A stretch of DNA of 64,000 nt from Montifringilla adamsi (lineage: Eukaryota; Chordata; Aves; Passeriformes; Passeridae). The translations under genes were made by a program, and so were the position numbers. The stretch spans positions 1,396,911-1,460,910 of the forward strand of contig JAGGNK010008781.1 of NCBI GenBank assembly GCA_017590115.1, written 5' to 3'. Shown piece after piece: positions 10,107 through 64,000 of this stretch (position 1 is the stretch's first letter; each line of letters begins with the position of its first letter). The notes beneath the pieces are model-generated. The model worked only from the letters and a program-made list of their open reading frames with translations, was not told the DNA's origin and ran no database searches.

Positions 10107-13100
10107 GCTGTTTGTGTGCTCCTGGTGCCACCTGTGCGTTTTTGGCCAGCTGGAGGAAGAGAAACCAAAACTCTGCTTAAAGAGAAATTCTTTCCAAGTG
10201 CTGGTGCATGTGAGCAGTTTGTGGGAAGGAGCTGAGCTGCAGCAGTCCTGCAGTGACATGCTTGATTGCTGGGGAGAGGAGATGTAATGATTTTGGACAG
10301 CAACTGTCAGGGTGAAGAAAGTTATTTGTTCCATTGGTTTATGGCACAGACTAGTAGTATTTTATTGTCAAACAGAATTAGTTTTATATCAAGAAGAGTG
10401 ATTACTTGGGTTCACTGTGTTTGAGATTAAACTTGATGATTTCATGTCCATTATTGATTTAGGCTTTACATTCAGAGGAGTAGCAGTTTATATTTTACTT
10501 AAGGGGATTTGATCACAGTAGATGGAATCTTCAATGGTTTCTGCAAATAAATTAGTAAAGTTGCTGTGCCTTTTACAGTAACTGCAGAAGGAAAGTGAAA
10601 GGGGGTTTAGCTCAACTAAAAAAGTGCAAAAAGAAGATGGCAAAAATGCTGCCGAGCTTTTGCAGGGTGCAGGGGACGTGGTGACACCTCAGAACGGGGT
10701 GCAGAAAAGCAGGAGGCACCCAGGGGATGCTGAGCCTGGGCAGCTCCAAGGCCAGGTGATGCAGGACTGCCAAAGCCCCAGTGCACTTCATCTCCTCTAA
10801 TTCATCCTGAAACTACACCCAAGGAGAGAGGGACATGCAGGGGACATTCCAGGCCCAGAGGAGGGCCAGATGTGGGTGGGACCTGTAGGAGGCAAATGTG
10901 CAAAATAACACCTGTCCCTAAAAATGCCTCCTGAACCCCCCTGAAGCAGGCAGGTTGGAGCACAGCCAGGATGTGGGTCCTGCTCTGCTGCTCAGGTCTG
11001 CAGCCAAGAGCAGACAGATGCTTTGTGTGAGCCAGGGCTGTGCCAGAGCATTCCTGCACAGGAGGACAGGGAGGATGCGGGGCAGCAGGGGCAGAGCCAG
11101 CCTGGCTCAGCACCCCCAGGGATGGACACTGTGGGGCTCACCTGCACCCCACCCCGAGCCCCTGGGCAGCACAGAGCACTCCTGCCAGCTCTGTCAGAGC
11201 TGGCACAGCCAGGCCCAGCCCCTCTGGCCTCCCAAAGCTGGGCTTTGCTGGGCTCTGCTCAGAGCCAGCTGTGGGGTGGATGCTGAAGCTCTCAGCCCAG
11301 GTGGGTTTGGGAGCCCTGAGCTGTCCTCAGTGCTTCCCCTTGGCTTGTGCAGGGCCCTGTGACCCAGGCACTGTTCAAATGCCCATTTTTAAGGTATTTA
11401 GACTCAGCTGGCAGCACTGTGCACAGATTGTCACCTACAGGGTTACAGGGCCTTGGCAGCCTCACCCACAGCTGCCCCAAACCCCCTCAGCCTGCAGCCA
11501 AGCCTGGCCCAAAATGGGATCTGAGCTGTGCCTCAGGGCTGTGCTCAGCTCCCAGGAGTTCTCCTGTCTCCATCCAGGCCTAAACATGGCCCGTTCCTGT
11601 GAGATGGTGATTTAGGAACAAATCTTGTTTGTGTTCTGCTCCCTGCCCAGCATGCAGGGCACAAACCCCCTCTGTAAAGAGTTAAACCCTGCCAGCTGCC
11701 AGGATGGATGGCAGCTGGTGCTGCCAGGGCTCCGGTAATGATGTTTTCCCTTCTGTACCTGGGGTCACTCCCAGCTCTTGGCTCTCTGCAGTGTTTGCTT
11801 CATTAGGGACACAACAAAGCCCAGCTCTGTCCGCTTTCCCCCAGGGTCAGGTGTTTACTGCCTCATTTTTTTCCTCACTTTCAATTAGCGCCCTTTGCCT
11901 TCTGTCCTTTTGCTGAAAGACACGGAGGAAAACCTGGCTCCTTTTCCTCCTCTCCTTCCCCTGCAATAGCCACAGACACTGTTGGGGCTCTCCCGAGGGC
12001 CTGGGGCTGCTGGGGGCTCAGCAGAGCAGCTCAGCTCCCTGCAGTGCCAGCCGCAGAGCCTCGGTCACCTCCAGGCCAGGCAATGACCTTGGGGCGTCCA
12101 GCACTGGAAGCAGCTCTCCAGGTGTGGGCTCTCCAGTGCTAAGCAGCTTTTCCAGACTTTAAGGAGATGTCTCCATTCCAGTAGAGAGAAAAAAATGAGG
12201 AGGAAGCAGAGGCATGGCTTTGAAACCAGTCAGACACATTCACTGAGATGGGTGTTAAAAAGCTGCTGCCAAGAGCATTTTTTTTTGGTTTTATTATTTT
12301 TTGCTAATACGGGAGTTTGTTTATCATTTGAGTTTCTCTGTCCAGTGAAGTGGCTCATATTTAATGGCTCACTAAGTTATGCCTACAATGGAAATGACAG
12401 AGCATGTGTTTTCTATTTCAGGTGGATGGACAAGTGCCCTTTTTTTGCTGGAAAAAGAACAAAGTGAATCCAAATTAATGGTCAGTTTGAGTGGTTCCAA
12501 GGGCTTGTATGAAGTCACATTAACATTTTCATCTTTGGAACTGGTGGAAAGTGAGGCAGAGGGCAGCCCCAGGGGCTGGTGTGTCTCTGGGTCAGCTCCT
12601 GCCAAAGGAGGGGAAGCAGCTCCCTCACAAACCCCACTGCACTGACAACAGCATGCTCCCATTTTTGGGATTGTTGGCATGATCTGCCTCAATTCACTCA
12701 AATTTTCATTTAAATACTCTCCATCCTCACGAGCTCCAGTGACCAAGAGCATGACAAGGTAAGACAGACACAGTGAAAGAGCAGCAGCACAGTCAGGTAA
12801 CAGCTGAACGTGCAGGAAAATCCTGGCTCTGCTCCTTGTTTGCTTTCTGAAACACGGAGTCAAGTGTCCTTGTTGAAATGAAGCTTAGTTTCAAGTGCCT
12901 CAGAATGCCTGCCTGGCTCCTGGGTGGGTGGGAGGCTCAGACAGGCAAGGCCAGGCTGCTTTTGGGGCTGTTCCTGCTGTGGGAACAGCACAGGGGGCTC
13001 CTGTGCTTCTGGGCAAGGTTTGTCCCCCCTGTGCTGGCCCTGCTGCCCCTCACAGGCACAGCTGGGCACAGCTGAGTGCCCTGAGCGTGCCAGGGCTGCG

Positions 13101-13556
13101 CAGGTGCTTGGCATCAGCACCTGCCTGTTGGAGATGTAATCAGGAACCGCTTCCCTTTTCTGAGGTGCTTTCTGCTGGGAGGAAGCTCAGCCAGAGAGGA
13201 TGAGCTCTTTCCAAATCAGGGATGCCCTGAGGAACTCTGGCTTTTAGAAGCCTGACCCAGAGGAAAGCAGCTTTCATTTTTCAGCAAATGAAATGGTTTT
13301 AGGGATGTGGCACAAGCCCTAAGAGCCTGAACCCTTTTGCTAGTTTTGGTGATGTGATGTGTGTGGTGGTGCTCTTACAGCACTTGTGAGGTTACAAGGA
13401 TGCACTGGAGATGGCTCAAAGCCAGAAAAGGGCTTGAACGCCTCTGTCCTGCACAGGCCAGATCTGACTGAGAGCAAACAGAGGCACCCACACCCCATTT
13501 ACAGGTATGTTCCAAAAGGAGCTCGTTAGATGCATTTCTGTCCAGTGGTGCTGCCC
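10107..13556. other. Unassigned intergenic DNA
   Basis: No recognisable exon. 10320-10570 is AT-rich and contains a plus-strand AATAAA in gcaaataaattag (about 10543), which could be a 3' end of an unseen transcript, but nothing supports one. The GC-rich frames at 10955-11615 (+) and 12860-13139 have no domain features. Confidence 0.45.
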
Positions 13557-13950
13557 CTGAGTGAGTGTGTGCCTGAGTGTGTGTGCCCCTGAGTGTGTGT
13601 GCCCCTCTGTGCTGCTCCAGGATGAGTGGAGCATTGGCTGTGCATGGATTGCAGCAGTGACTGAATTTTCTGTGCATTCATTGGAGCAGTGACTGCATTG
13701 GCTGTGCATTTACTGCAGCAGTGACTGATTGGCCGTGCATTTACTGCAGCAGTGACTGCATTGGCTGTGCATGGATTGCAGCAGTGACTGCACTGGCTGT
13801 GCATGGATTGCAGCAGTGACTGATTTGCTGTGCACTGATTGCAGCAGTGACTGCATTGGCTGTGCACTGATTGCAGCAGTGACTGATTGGCCATGCATGG
13901 ATTGCAGCAGTGACTGCATTGGCCGTGCATTTACTGCAGCTGTGCATGTC
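13557..13950 (+). repeat. 29/31-bp minisatellite with CTGCAG/GCAGCAG units
   Basis: Following a short GTGTGTGCCCCTGA repeat (13557-13610), about eleven units of gcagcagtgactgcattggc plus tgtgcatggatt run from about 13626 to 13950. Some units lack two or three bases after 'gactg', so 29- and 31-base versions alternate. The His/Cys/Gln-rich minus-strand frames across it are repeat translations. Confidence 0.94.
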
Positions 13951-14865
13951 TCCAGCACTGGCTGCAGGCTGGTTCTGCACGGATGGCACTGCTCACACCC
14001 TGCTGCATTCCTGGGGACATTTTCTGGCTGATCTCTGGTCTGGGCTCACAGCTTGGTGGCACTGCCATGAGCCAGCAGCAATGCTCCGGTTTGATTTTTT
14101 TCTCTCTGGAGTTTGACTGTTCTGCTGTTTTGTGTCACACACAGGGACCTTCAGGACACTGAAATAACACCATGGGAGTGGGGGGGGTGTGTGTTGTGTC
14201 CCTGGGTTTTGTTTCTGTGCCACCATCAGTGGGGCACTCAGTGCCATCAGTGTTTGTCGAAATGGCCAAGGACTTTTCATTTTAAAACCCTACTGATTAA
14301 AAAAAAATTCCTACAGAGAATTCCATGGTCTAAAGAGTGTCTTCTGCTCTGCCTACCACAGGTTTAAATTGGAGGATTAAAAATATCCATTCTTCATTTC
14401 CACCAAGTCCTAAGCTGCTTATTTGGTTTTTGTACCATCAGATCCCATTGTTTTTTAAAACAGACTAGCCCAAGATTATCAGAAGGAACGAGACAAGCCT
14501 TCATCTGCATTGGGTTAGAAATCCTGATGCTGATACATATGGTTTTGGAAGCATGATGCCCTCTGAGAGCTTCAGAACAGGACTCAAAACATCACCCACT
14601 TTGCTTTAATTTCTTAAGCCAGCTGCCTCTCTCAACAAGACAGCTCAGTTCTATTCCCTGAGTAACCAACCCTGCAGAAACTGCCCAAGTGGATCTCTGG
14701 AACGGGAAGGACAAGGAATGCAGAGTTATGCTGCAAGGGCAGCATGGAGAGGGGGCAGAATTGCTGATTTTTCCCCCTGGCTGCATTTCCAGAGCCCAGA
14801 ATCTCCCCAGCCTCACTGGCCCTGCAGGGTCCCGGGCACAGCAGCTCTGACAGCTGGTGTCACCG
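13951..14865. other. Unassigned intergenic DNA
   Basis: No gene or repeat recognised. Confidence 0.5.
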
Positions 14866-15222
14866 TGGTATTTTTATGAAAAATCCTTTCTATAGGATTT
14901 TCTCCTGAGGAGCTGAGGAGCCTCAGGAGAGAAGTGTAAACAATAACTGTGTGCTGCTGTGGGATGCAACTGGTGCATCTTCCATTGCTCCATGTGGATT
15001 GTTTTCATTGATGACCAACCACAGCCTCCTGTGCCGAGGCTGTGAGCAGTCACAGGATTTTGTTATGCATTCCTTGCTTTTTCTTTCCAGCCTTCTGATG
15101 GATCTTTTCTCTCTATTCTTTTAGTACAGTTTCAGTATAGCATTTTAATATAATATAATATAATGAATCAGCCTTCTGAAACATGGAGTCAAGATTCTCA
15201 TCTCTTCCCTCGTCCTGGCACC
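14866..15222 (+). mobile_element. Interspersed LTR-like repeat, copy 2
   Basis: Closely matches 636-1001 over most of its length, including aacaataactgtgtgctgct, cagcctcctgtgccgaggct and the terminal acatggagtcaag. It lacks the TTCTA expansion. Starts TGGTATTTTT; the 3' end is approximate. Probably a solo LTR. Confidence 0.6.
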
Positions 15223-16830
15223 CTGGAGCACAGCCATAGGCTGGGGTTGTGTTTCACAGGGATTTTCCAGCCTCCCAGGAGCCAGACCCCTGTGACTGTC
15301 TGCCTCTGCTCCTGTCTCAGTCCAGCTCCTAACAAGGCCAGTGGGACTTTCAGCAGAGACAGCCTCCAGGATCTGGCCTGTTTAATTTGTGACAAACACC
15401 ACTCTGCAGGTCTCCTGCCTGCCACATCCTCAGGGCTCCCTTTTTGGGGAGACAAAACCCAGCTGTAATTGCTGGGCTGTTTCTTTCCCAGATGAATGCA
15501 GGGATTTTTTTTCCAGTGACACAGGTATTGGTAGTTAAAATGTACCCCTGGCCAGGTGTTTGGGGCAGTTCAGTGTGTGTGTGCACGTGTTTGTGTGTGG
15601 ATAAAACAGAACTGAAGACTGCTTTTCTGTGAAAGGTCTTTGATCTTTTCTGGGAAAGATTTTTGGTTTCTGTGTGTGAATGAAGGCACTGGCAGCCCTC
15701 AGATGCTGCTGAGGGGATGGGTGTCCCAGTAATGGCCAAACAGGGACAACAGAACTGCCAGGACACAAAAAGTGTCATTTATTAAAAAAACATTTCTTAT
15801 TTCAGGGTTTAGAGCACCAAGGGGGACCGAGTGGAATCTGTGCCCAAAGCACTCCACAGAACTGGCTCTCTGAGGCACTTCCTAAATCACACTTTTCAAT
15901 CCATTTGTCCAATTGACTTCATACAAAACCACAATTTCAACACATTAGCAATTACAACAGCGCTCATTAAATCATTCAGGTGATGTTAAATTGCTCCCAT
16001 TAGTGCAGAGGCAGCCCTTGGCTTTGGGACAGCCAGGTCTCAGGTGTGGGCCAGCAGGAGGATGCAGGAGGACGCAGGAGGATGCAGGAGGGGCTGATTC
16101 CCAGAGCCTGCAGGAGGCCCAGCTCCTGAGCTAGCAGGGGGCTCAGGGTTCCTGGCTCTGCCAGAATTTCCAACACCTGGAGCAAAAAGCTGAGGTTCAA
16201 ATTCCCTTTTTTAGCATTAGCAAGATGCTTTTCCTGCAGCTCTCGTGGTGAGGTCAGTGGGCACTTAAGAGTTTTGAGGCTCTTGGGGTCAGAGAATTCA
16301 GAGGACTGAATCCAGTTCCTGACCTGTGGTGGTTCCACTGGAGAGCTCAAGGGCCAGGTTTGGTTTTTGCCCTTTTCCTGTAAATCTGAACGTGCTCTGT
16401 GGGATGTTCACTCTCCTCTCCTGGTGCAGGGGAGGGAGGACGGGGCTGGAGCAGGGAGCAAAGCCCTGGGCTGTGCAGTGCAGGGATTTGTGCTGCTCTG
16501 AGGAAGGGGACCAGGAGAACTCCACACTGCTGGTTCCTGCTCTCCTGGCAGGGACACATCACCCTCAGCCCGGCCAGCAGCTCACCCTGACCAGCACAAA
16601 CACCAAATGGTTTAAAAAAAAAAACAACCACATGAACATTTTTTTATTTCTCCAGCAAAATCTGTTTCTTTCAGTCTTTCATTTGCTTCTCTTCTGAAGA
16701 CTCAAGTCTTTATTTCAGACATCTGCCTATAGAAAATAAGTATTTTTTAAAGGGCACATTAAAAGATGAAAACTGAAGCTTGAATAACTTAATCAGCATA
16801 CAAATTACACAGATATAAAAGTTCTGTTTC
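15223..16830. other. Unassigned intergenic DNA
   Basis: No coding exon recognised. A small gaggatgcag repeat occurs at 16060-16092. Confidence 0.5.
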
Positions 16831-16847
16831 ATTGTCTTAACTTACAG

Positions 16848-16853
16848 TTTATT
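16848..16853 (-). terminator. Candidate distal poly(A) signal for TMEM132C
   Basis: On the minus strand this reads AATAAA within tacaaaataaactgtaag, embedded in an AT-rich stretch (about 16740-17050) resembling a vertebrate 3' UTR end. Using it would give a 3' UTR of about 4.6 kb containing two tandem arrays. Nearer alternatives are ATTAAA at 20893-20898 and AATAAA at 20642-20647, 20628-20633 and 20062-20067. Sequence alone cannot choose between them. Confidence 0.3.
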
Positions 16854-17217
16854 TTGTACAGAATTCATTATGTTATACATCTAAGACTTATTATATTGTA
16901 TAAATATCTGGGGTGTGATGTATATACATATCCAGTGTTATAATTCAGCAATTAATGTATGCATTTCACAATACACTCTCGTGTATTTCAATGTAGTGCA
17001 CATGATTTCGATTCCATAGAAGAGCACATCTGCCAGAAAAATCTGCATTTCCTTCCTGGGGGTTTAATCCCACCTTGCAAGACAAGGGTTTTCTCCATTC
17101 TCTGATGGACTCTTTGCACTGCCTATGGCTGTAAGGTCTTCTTGTACATTCCCCAAGATGAGTGAAGGGCCAGCAGCTCCAAACATGAACGTGGGGGTGC
17201 TGAACAGTGGGGGGAGA

Positions 17218-17336
17218 GGAGTGCGGCAGGGTCCCTAGGGGTGGGGAAGGGGCACAGGGGGCCCCAAGAGCAGGACAGGGTCCCTAAGGGGTCCCTAAGG
17301 GTGGGGAAGGGGCACAGGGAGCCCCAGCTGGGCACT
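17218..17336. repeat. Two-copy GGGGTCCCTA-type duplication
   Basis: The block agggtccctaggggtgggga plus aggggcacaggg occurs twice within 120 bases, with an extra gtccctaagg in the second copy. Part of a GC-rich low-complexity patch. Confidence 0.85.
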
Positions 17337-17408
17337 GTGGGGTGAATGGAACAAAAGGTTCTGCCCATGGGAACTTGCAGCTCTCCCTTCCCTGTCCTGT
17401 GCACGCCC

Positions 17409-17518
17409 GGGCTCTGCTGCCCCTCCTGTCCCTGCTGCCCCTCCTGTCCCTGTCCCTGCTGTCCCTGCCCCTCCTGTCCCTCCTGTCCCTGTCCCTCCTG
17501 TCCCTGTCCCTGGCAGGG
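17409..17518 (+). repeat. CCCTGTCCCTCCTGT low-complexity repeat
   Basis: Nearly A-free run of tgtccctgctgcccctcc-type words. Open frames across it on both strands are repeat artefacts. Confidence 0.93.
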
Positions 17519-18954
17519 CTGGGGGCTGGCACCAGCTTTGTTCTGCAGTTTGCAGCTCCCCGTGTGCCACTGCTGCCCCTCTGCCCCCGGGGCTCTCCTG
17601 CGGGATGTTCTCAGCACAGCCTGAGAGCAGCAGAGCTCCCAAAACCTGCACCCGGCAGAGTCAGAGATGGTGTTTGTTTGGTATTGAATTACAGCTATTG
17701 CTTCCCTAGGCACCTACTGAAGCATAATTCTAATTAATCTGACGGTACAGCTCCTATTTTCAGACAATTCTACTTTCCTACATACATACATTTTGTGCCT
17801 TTTGATCACTTGGCCACCATTGCTTTGTTCTCTCAAAAGCAGAGACTCTTTCATCAATGTGTAAATGCTGTTCAGTTAACAGCAAAGTGGAATATTATCT
17901 ATTCCATGAATAAAATATTGTATTTAACAGCATCACTGAAAAATATTTAGGTGAATGGGAAAATTGGGGGGGGGTGTTTAAAATAATTTAAAATTGAATT
18001 TGCTTAAATTTATAGAGTATGCCATAATTTTGAAATTAAAATTTGAGATACTAAATTTAAAAGGAACAAATCAAGTCAGAACTATTTTGCATCAGATATA
18101 TTCATGTTGAATATATTTTCCTTTCATCTTACAAGAAGTAGCATAAATGGTCAAACCAGGATAAATCCAGAATAACTCCGCTGCATTGGTGTTATCCCAG
18201 TTTCACTGAAAATAGAGAGTTCTCTCTTCCCACTTCTTTTCTATTTTTTTGTATTGCTTTTTTTCCATGGTTGTATTGCCATTTTCCATGTAAGAGCTTT
18301 CATGTGATGACATGTGATGGAAAAGAAAAAGAAAATTTATGAACCTGCAGATCTTTCTTTTTTGCCCCCCCATTGCCAGATTTGGGGATTGGGGTTTTTT
18401 GTGGACAGCTGTCCCCAGTTCCCCTGTTTAACTGGTTCCCAGTAACAGCTGTGCTCCTTCCTGATGGGCAGGAATTGTCATTTAGTCACCTCTGTGGCTC
18501 TAAAACCGCCCCCAAAATCAGCCACTGAGCCACCCCAAACCTCCCTGAGGACCCTCACAGCCACGCTGGGACCTCACCCTGAGTGGCACATGGAACAGAG
18601 CCCCAGGCGCTGTGACCTCCTCCCCACAGTGGGTTTGGGCTCAGCCAGACCCCAGGAGCACCAAAAAGTGCTGGAAAGGCCAGAGGGGTCCCCTGGGGGC
18701 TCTGGGCCCTCCCTGAGTGCCCAGGCACGATGGACAGCCAGGGACTGGGCACCAGGGACAAGGACAGGGACAAGGGACACCCCAGTGTGCCAGCAGAGAG
18801 CCCCTGAGCTTTGGGATCCTCCAAGGGACATTCTCCAAGGGACAGGTGTGACCTCTGCTCCTGTGGGTGAGGCAGGGGAGCAGCCCAGGACACCTGCACG
18901 TCCCTGGGGACACGGGCAGGGACACGGGCAGGGAGCCTGCAGCACTGCTGCAGC
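17519..18954. other. Unassigned AT-rich DNA (possible UTR or conserved noncoding)
   Basis: 17680-18340 is AT-rich with no open frame. It has a plus-strand AATAAA at 17909-17914 in a sequence resembling a 3' UTR end. Frames near 18464-19107 are chance frames in GC-richer DNA that read into the following minisatellite. Confidence 0.4.
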
Positions 18955-19318
18955 CTCAGCAGGAATGGAAGGAAAGGTTTCCATGAGAAGATGGAGCCCA
19001 AAGCAGGGCTGCAAGGAAAGGTTCTCATGAGAAGCCTCACAGAAGTGGAAGGAAAGGCTCCCATGAGGAAATGGGACCTCAAGGGGAGTGGAAGGAAAGG
19101 TTTCCATGAAGAAATGGAACCTCAGCAGGGCTGGAAGGAAAGGTTTCCATGAGGAACCTCAGTAGGAGTGGAAGGAAAGGTTTTCATGGGGAAATGGTGC
19201 CCAAAGCAGGGCTGGAAGGAAAGGTTTCCATGAGGAACCTCACAGAAGTGAAAGGAAAGGTTTCCACAAGGAAATGGAGCCCAAAGCAGGAATGGAAGGA
19301 AATATTTCCATCAGGAAA
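18955..19318 (+). repeat. Minisatellite, GGAAGGAAAGGTTTCCATGAGG core
   Basis: About ten imperfect units, each beginning tggaaggaaaggtttccatg and continuing with either aggaacctcagtagga-type or aaatggagcccaaagcaggg-type text. The basic unit is about 31-36 bases, with alternating longer forms. Confidence 0.93.
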
Positions 19319-19319
19319 C

Positions 19320-21478
19320 AGCTCGGTGCTCTCTCTGAGGCCACGGCCTCGCTGGCTCACGGAGGCTTTGCTCTTTGGGCTCTCTGCCCTCTGCACCTGC
19401 CAGCAGAGCCTGGTTCTTCTCATTTCAAGACTCAATCAATTTGTGGTCAGTTTGGGTCAGTATATTGTACAAACAACAGTAAATAGGGGTGGTTTTTTAT
19501 TTGTTCTGTTCTTTGTTTAGGCCAAATACGAAATAATGCATTGGAAAGAGAAGTTAAATTCTAAAAAGGGGTTTTTATGTTGTTAGTGATAAGGATCATT
19601 GTAGGAATTCATCTTTCCTTATTTCCTGGATCATTGAAAGGGGAGAGAACATTTGTTAAACAACCCAAGACTTCATCTGACGCACAAGTGCTGCATCCCT
19701 TATGAAACAGAAGCATATCTGTGCTCTATTATTTTCTCTCCTCAAAATTAGATTTTAACAGATGTCATCTCCTCCCTGTGCAGTTCAGTGCCAGCAAAAG
19801 CAAGTCTCTAATCACTTATATAAGCCTGGTGTCCTCACTTCTAGGCTCAATGTTAAAATTCCTGTATTTTGCAGCAGTTACATTAAATATGTTCCCAGTT
19901 GTGAATTAGGACCCAAATGCAGAATTTCCCACAATTTTCTGGTTTATATATAAATTCAAATCTTGCTTTGATCTGCTTAAAGGATGGGAACTCCAGCATG
20001 TAAGGCAATTGTAGTTTGGCTCTTGTGGTTATTGCACAGGATCCATCACAAGAATATGTGCTTTATTGGGGGCTTTAAGTATTCTGTAGATTCAGGTTTT
20101 TCCTAACTGTAATTTTCAACTTATCTCAGTCACCCTTCAGTAAAAAAATAGATGTGATGCATATGAAATGGCAGCTTTGAACTTCCAGCATGTTTTCCTT
20201 GATAAAATGGGACAGTCCCTTGTGTGGCTGCAGTCCCAATGTGTCTTTTCTTCCCTTTTTAATGAAACATGGTGTAAAGTTTTTCTCCCTAATGGCTTCA
20301 TGGCCAGGGATGTTTTAGCCAAGCTCTGGGGCTGTTGAGCATGAACTTCTCTGGCCTGCTGAACTCCACCACCAATGGATCCATGAGCACAGAAACAGAG
20401 AAACAATGACTCCAAGCTTTGCTTATTTCCTAGGAAATTTTCCTCCCTACTTCATGCATTCCAATACCACGTTTGACTTTCCCACTCAGATAATAACATG
20501 TATTGTCAGCCAAGCTATTGTTTCAGCAAAGCATTTCCCTCTGAAGTATGTGCTGGGTTTTTTTTTTTTACAGGTTATTTTTTCATATTAGCAATGACAA
20601 AAGTGAACCCAGGGCTACTCCTTGATTTTTATTTTCCAGGGTTTATTATTATATTTACAGTTCCCTGTAAGAAGACACAACCCTTTCCCAGTAAGAGTTC
20701 TAATTCCTTTCTATGTTTCAAATACTAAAGACCCATATGGAAAGGAGGAAGATAATCAGTGATGAAGGAGGTATCTCTGGGGGCTGAAGCAGATGAATAA
20801 AAAAACTCAAATTATTATAAATATTACTGTACTACACTTTGGTACCAACCCAAAAAAAAAAAAAAAAACCCCAAACCCCTTCAAAGAAAATATTTAATGT
20901 TCCCTAAGTCAAATAAAATTCACAAACAATATAAGAAGAAATTAACCACATGGGGTTTTTTTATATCTGTAAAAAATAATAAGACTACTTGGCTGCATTG
21001 CACATAGGCAATAAAATGAGATTCATTCCAATCCCTTTTTCCATGAGCCTCCTCTCAGGCTGTGAGCAAGAAATGTCCACTGTGCTTTACAAAGGACGAC
21101 GACTAGAAAAAATCAATGCAAACAAACATCCCTTTCTTTTCTGATTGACCATTTCTCGTGAGAGATGACAAACAAATGAAGTCTCCTCTGAGTCTGAGCG
21201 CAGGTGGATTAGCATTTTGCTAGTACCAGGCAGTACACAGAAACAGCCATCGTGTGTGACACCTCCAGCACCTACAGGGAGCTGTTTTAGGGGCACATCC
21301 TGGTTTGTGGTGAAACAGGATTAACTCAGCCAGCCTCCTGTACCTGCTCTCTGCCATCACGTTATCATCTCAGTACCTCCAGGGTTGGGCTGTCTTGTTC
21401 CTATTGCTGACTGGACTGACTGCTCCACCATCCATAAACAGAAGGCATAAAGGTGATTACAAACATAAGAAAGTAGTT
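19320..21478 (-). other. Probable 3' UTR / immediate 3' flank of TMEM132C
   Basis: This is the sequence directly downstream of the stop codon. It is AT-rich, with no open frame of interest on either strand. It contains several AATAAA/ATTAAA hexamers on the minus strand (20893-20898, 20642-20647, 20628-20633, 20062-20067), a poly-A run near 20852-20868, and no recognisable interspersed repeat. Part of it must be 3' UTR, but the end is not determined. Confidence 0.5.

Positions 21479-64000
<42,522 letters not shown>

Noticed and set aside
1..16830. Search for SLC15A4, the neighbour expected 3' of TMEM132C in other vertebrates
   Set aside because: No transporter-family exon is visible on either strand, so the gene must lie further left or the order differs.
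17909..17914. Plus-strand AATAAA in a 3'-UTR-like context
   Set aside because: No upstream plus-strand coding exon could be found to support a transcript; it may be part of the minus-strand UTR or noncoding DNA.

Overview
This is vertebrate, almost certainly avian, nuclear DNA, most likely from a passerine (songbird). The evidence is the GT-AG exon-intron structure of a TMEM132-family gene, a chicken-repeat-1 (CR1) LINE 3' end, several retroviral LTRs of the types common in songbird genomes, and a high load of minisatellites. There is no bacterial-style gene organisation. Most open frames are chance frames in introns, intergenic DNA or tandem repeats.

The only cellular gene I can support is on the minus strand: the last five coding exons of TMEM132C (21479-63284, 656 residues, stop included in the last exon). 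All five join with consensus splice sites and compatible phases. The N-terminal exons lie beyond the right edge. The product is a single-pass neural adhesion-type membrane protein. I recognise the paralogue by the C-terminal tail, with less certainty than the family.

Layout: 1-16.8 kb is the 3' flank, with no recognisable coding exon. It is rich in minisatellites, a polypyrimidine tract and three related LTR-like repeats. 16.8-21.5 kb may be a long 3' UTR or more flank. 21.5-25.7 kb holds the last three coding exons, close together. 25.7-33.3 kb is an intron with an LTR-like element and a CR1 fragment. 33.3-33.5 kb is the next exon. 33.5-63.1 kb is a 29.6-kb intron, and 63.14-63.28 kb is the first exon in the window.

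The large intron contains the most unusual region, 35.6-42.0 kb. A decayed class II (ERVK/betaretrovirus-like) provirus lies antisense to the gene, with an LTR, primer-site-like sequence, gag, dUTPase-protease and the start of reverse transcriptase, all broken. Between its leader and its main gag part lies about 2.8 kb bounded by two LTR-like sequences in opposite orientation. This segment contains a CpG-island, promoter-like sequence (repeated ATGGCGGC, TGCGC cluster, ETS-like CTTCCGG) followed by an AT-rich 83-bp VNTR. A promoter-type island here does not match any recognised gene and is the best candidate for something undescribed.

All calls come from reading the sequence. Repeat family names are by recognition, not a database search, and element ends are approximate unless splice sites or terminal inverted repeats define them.
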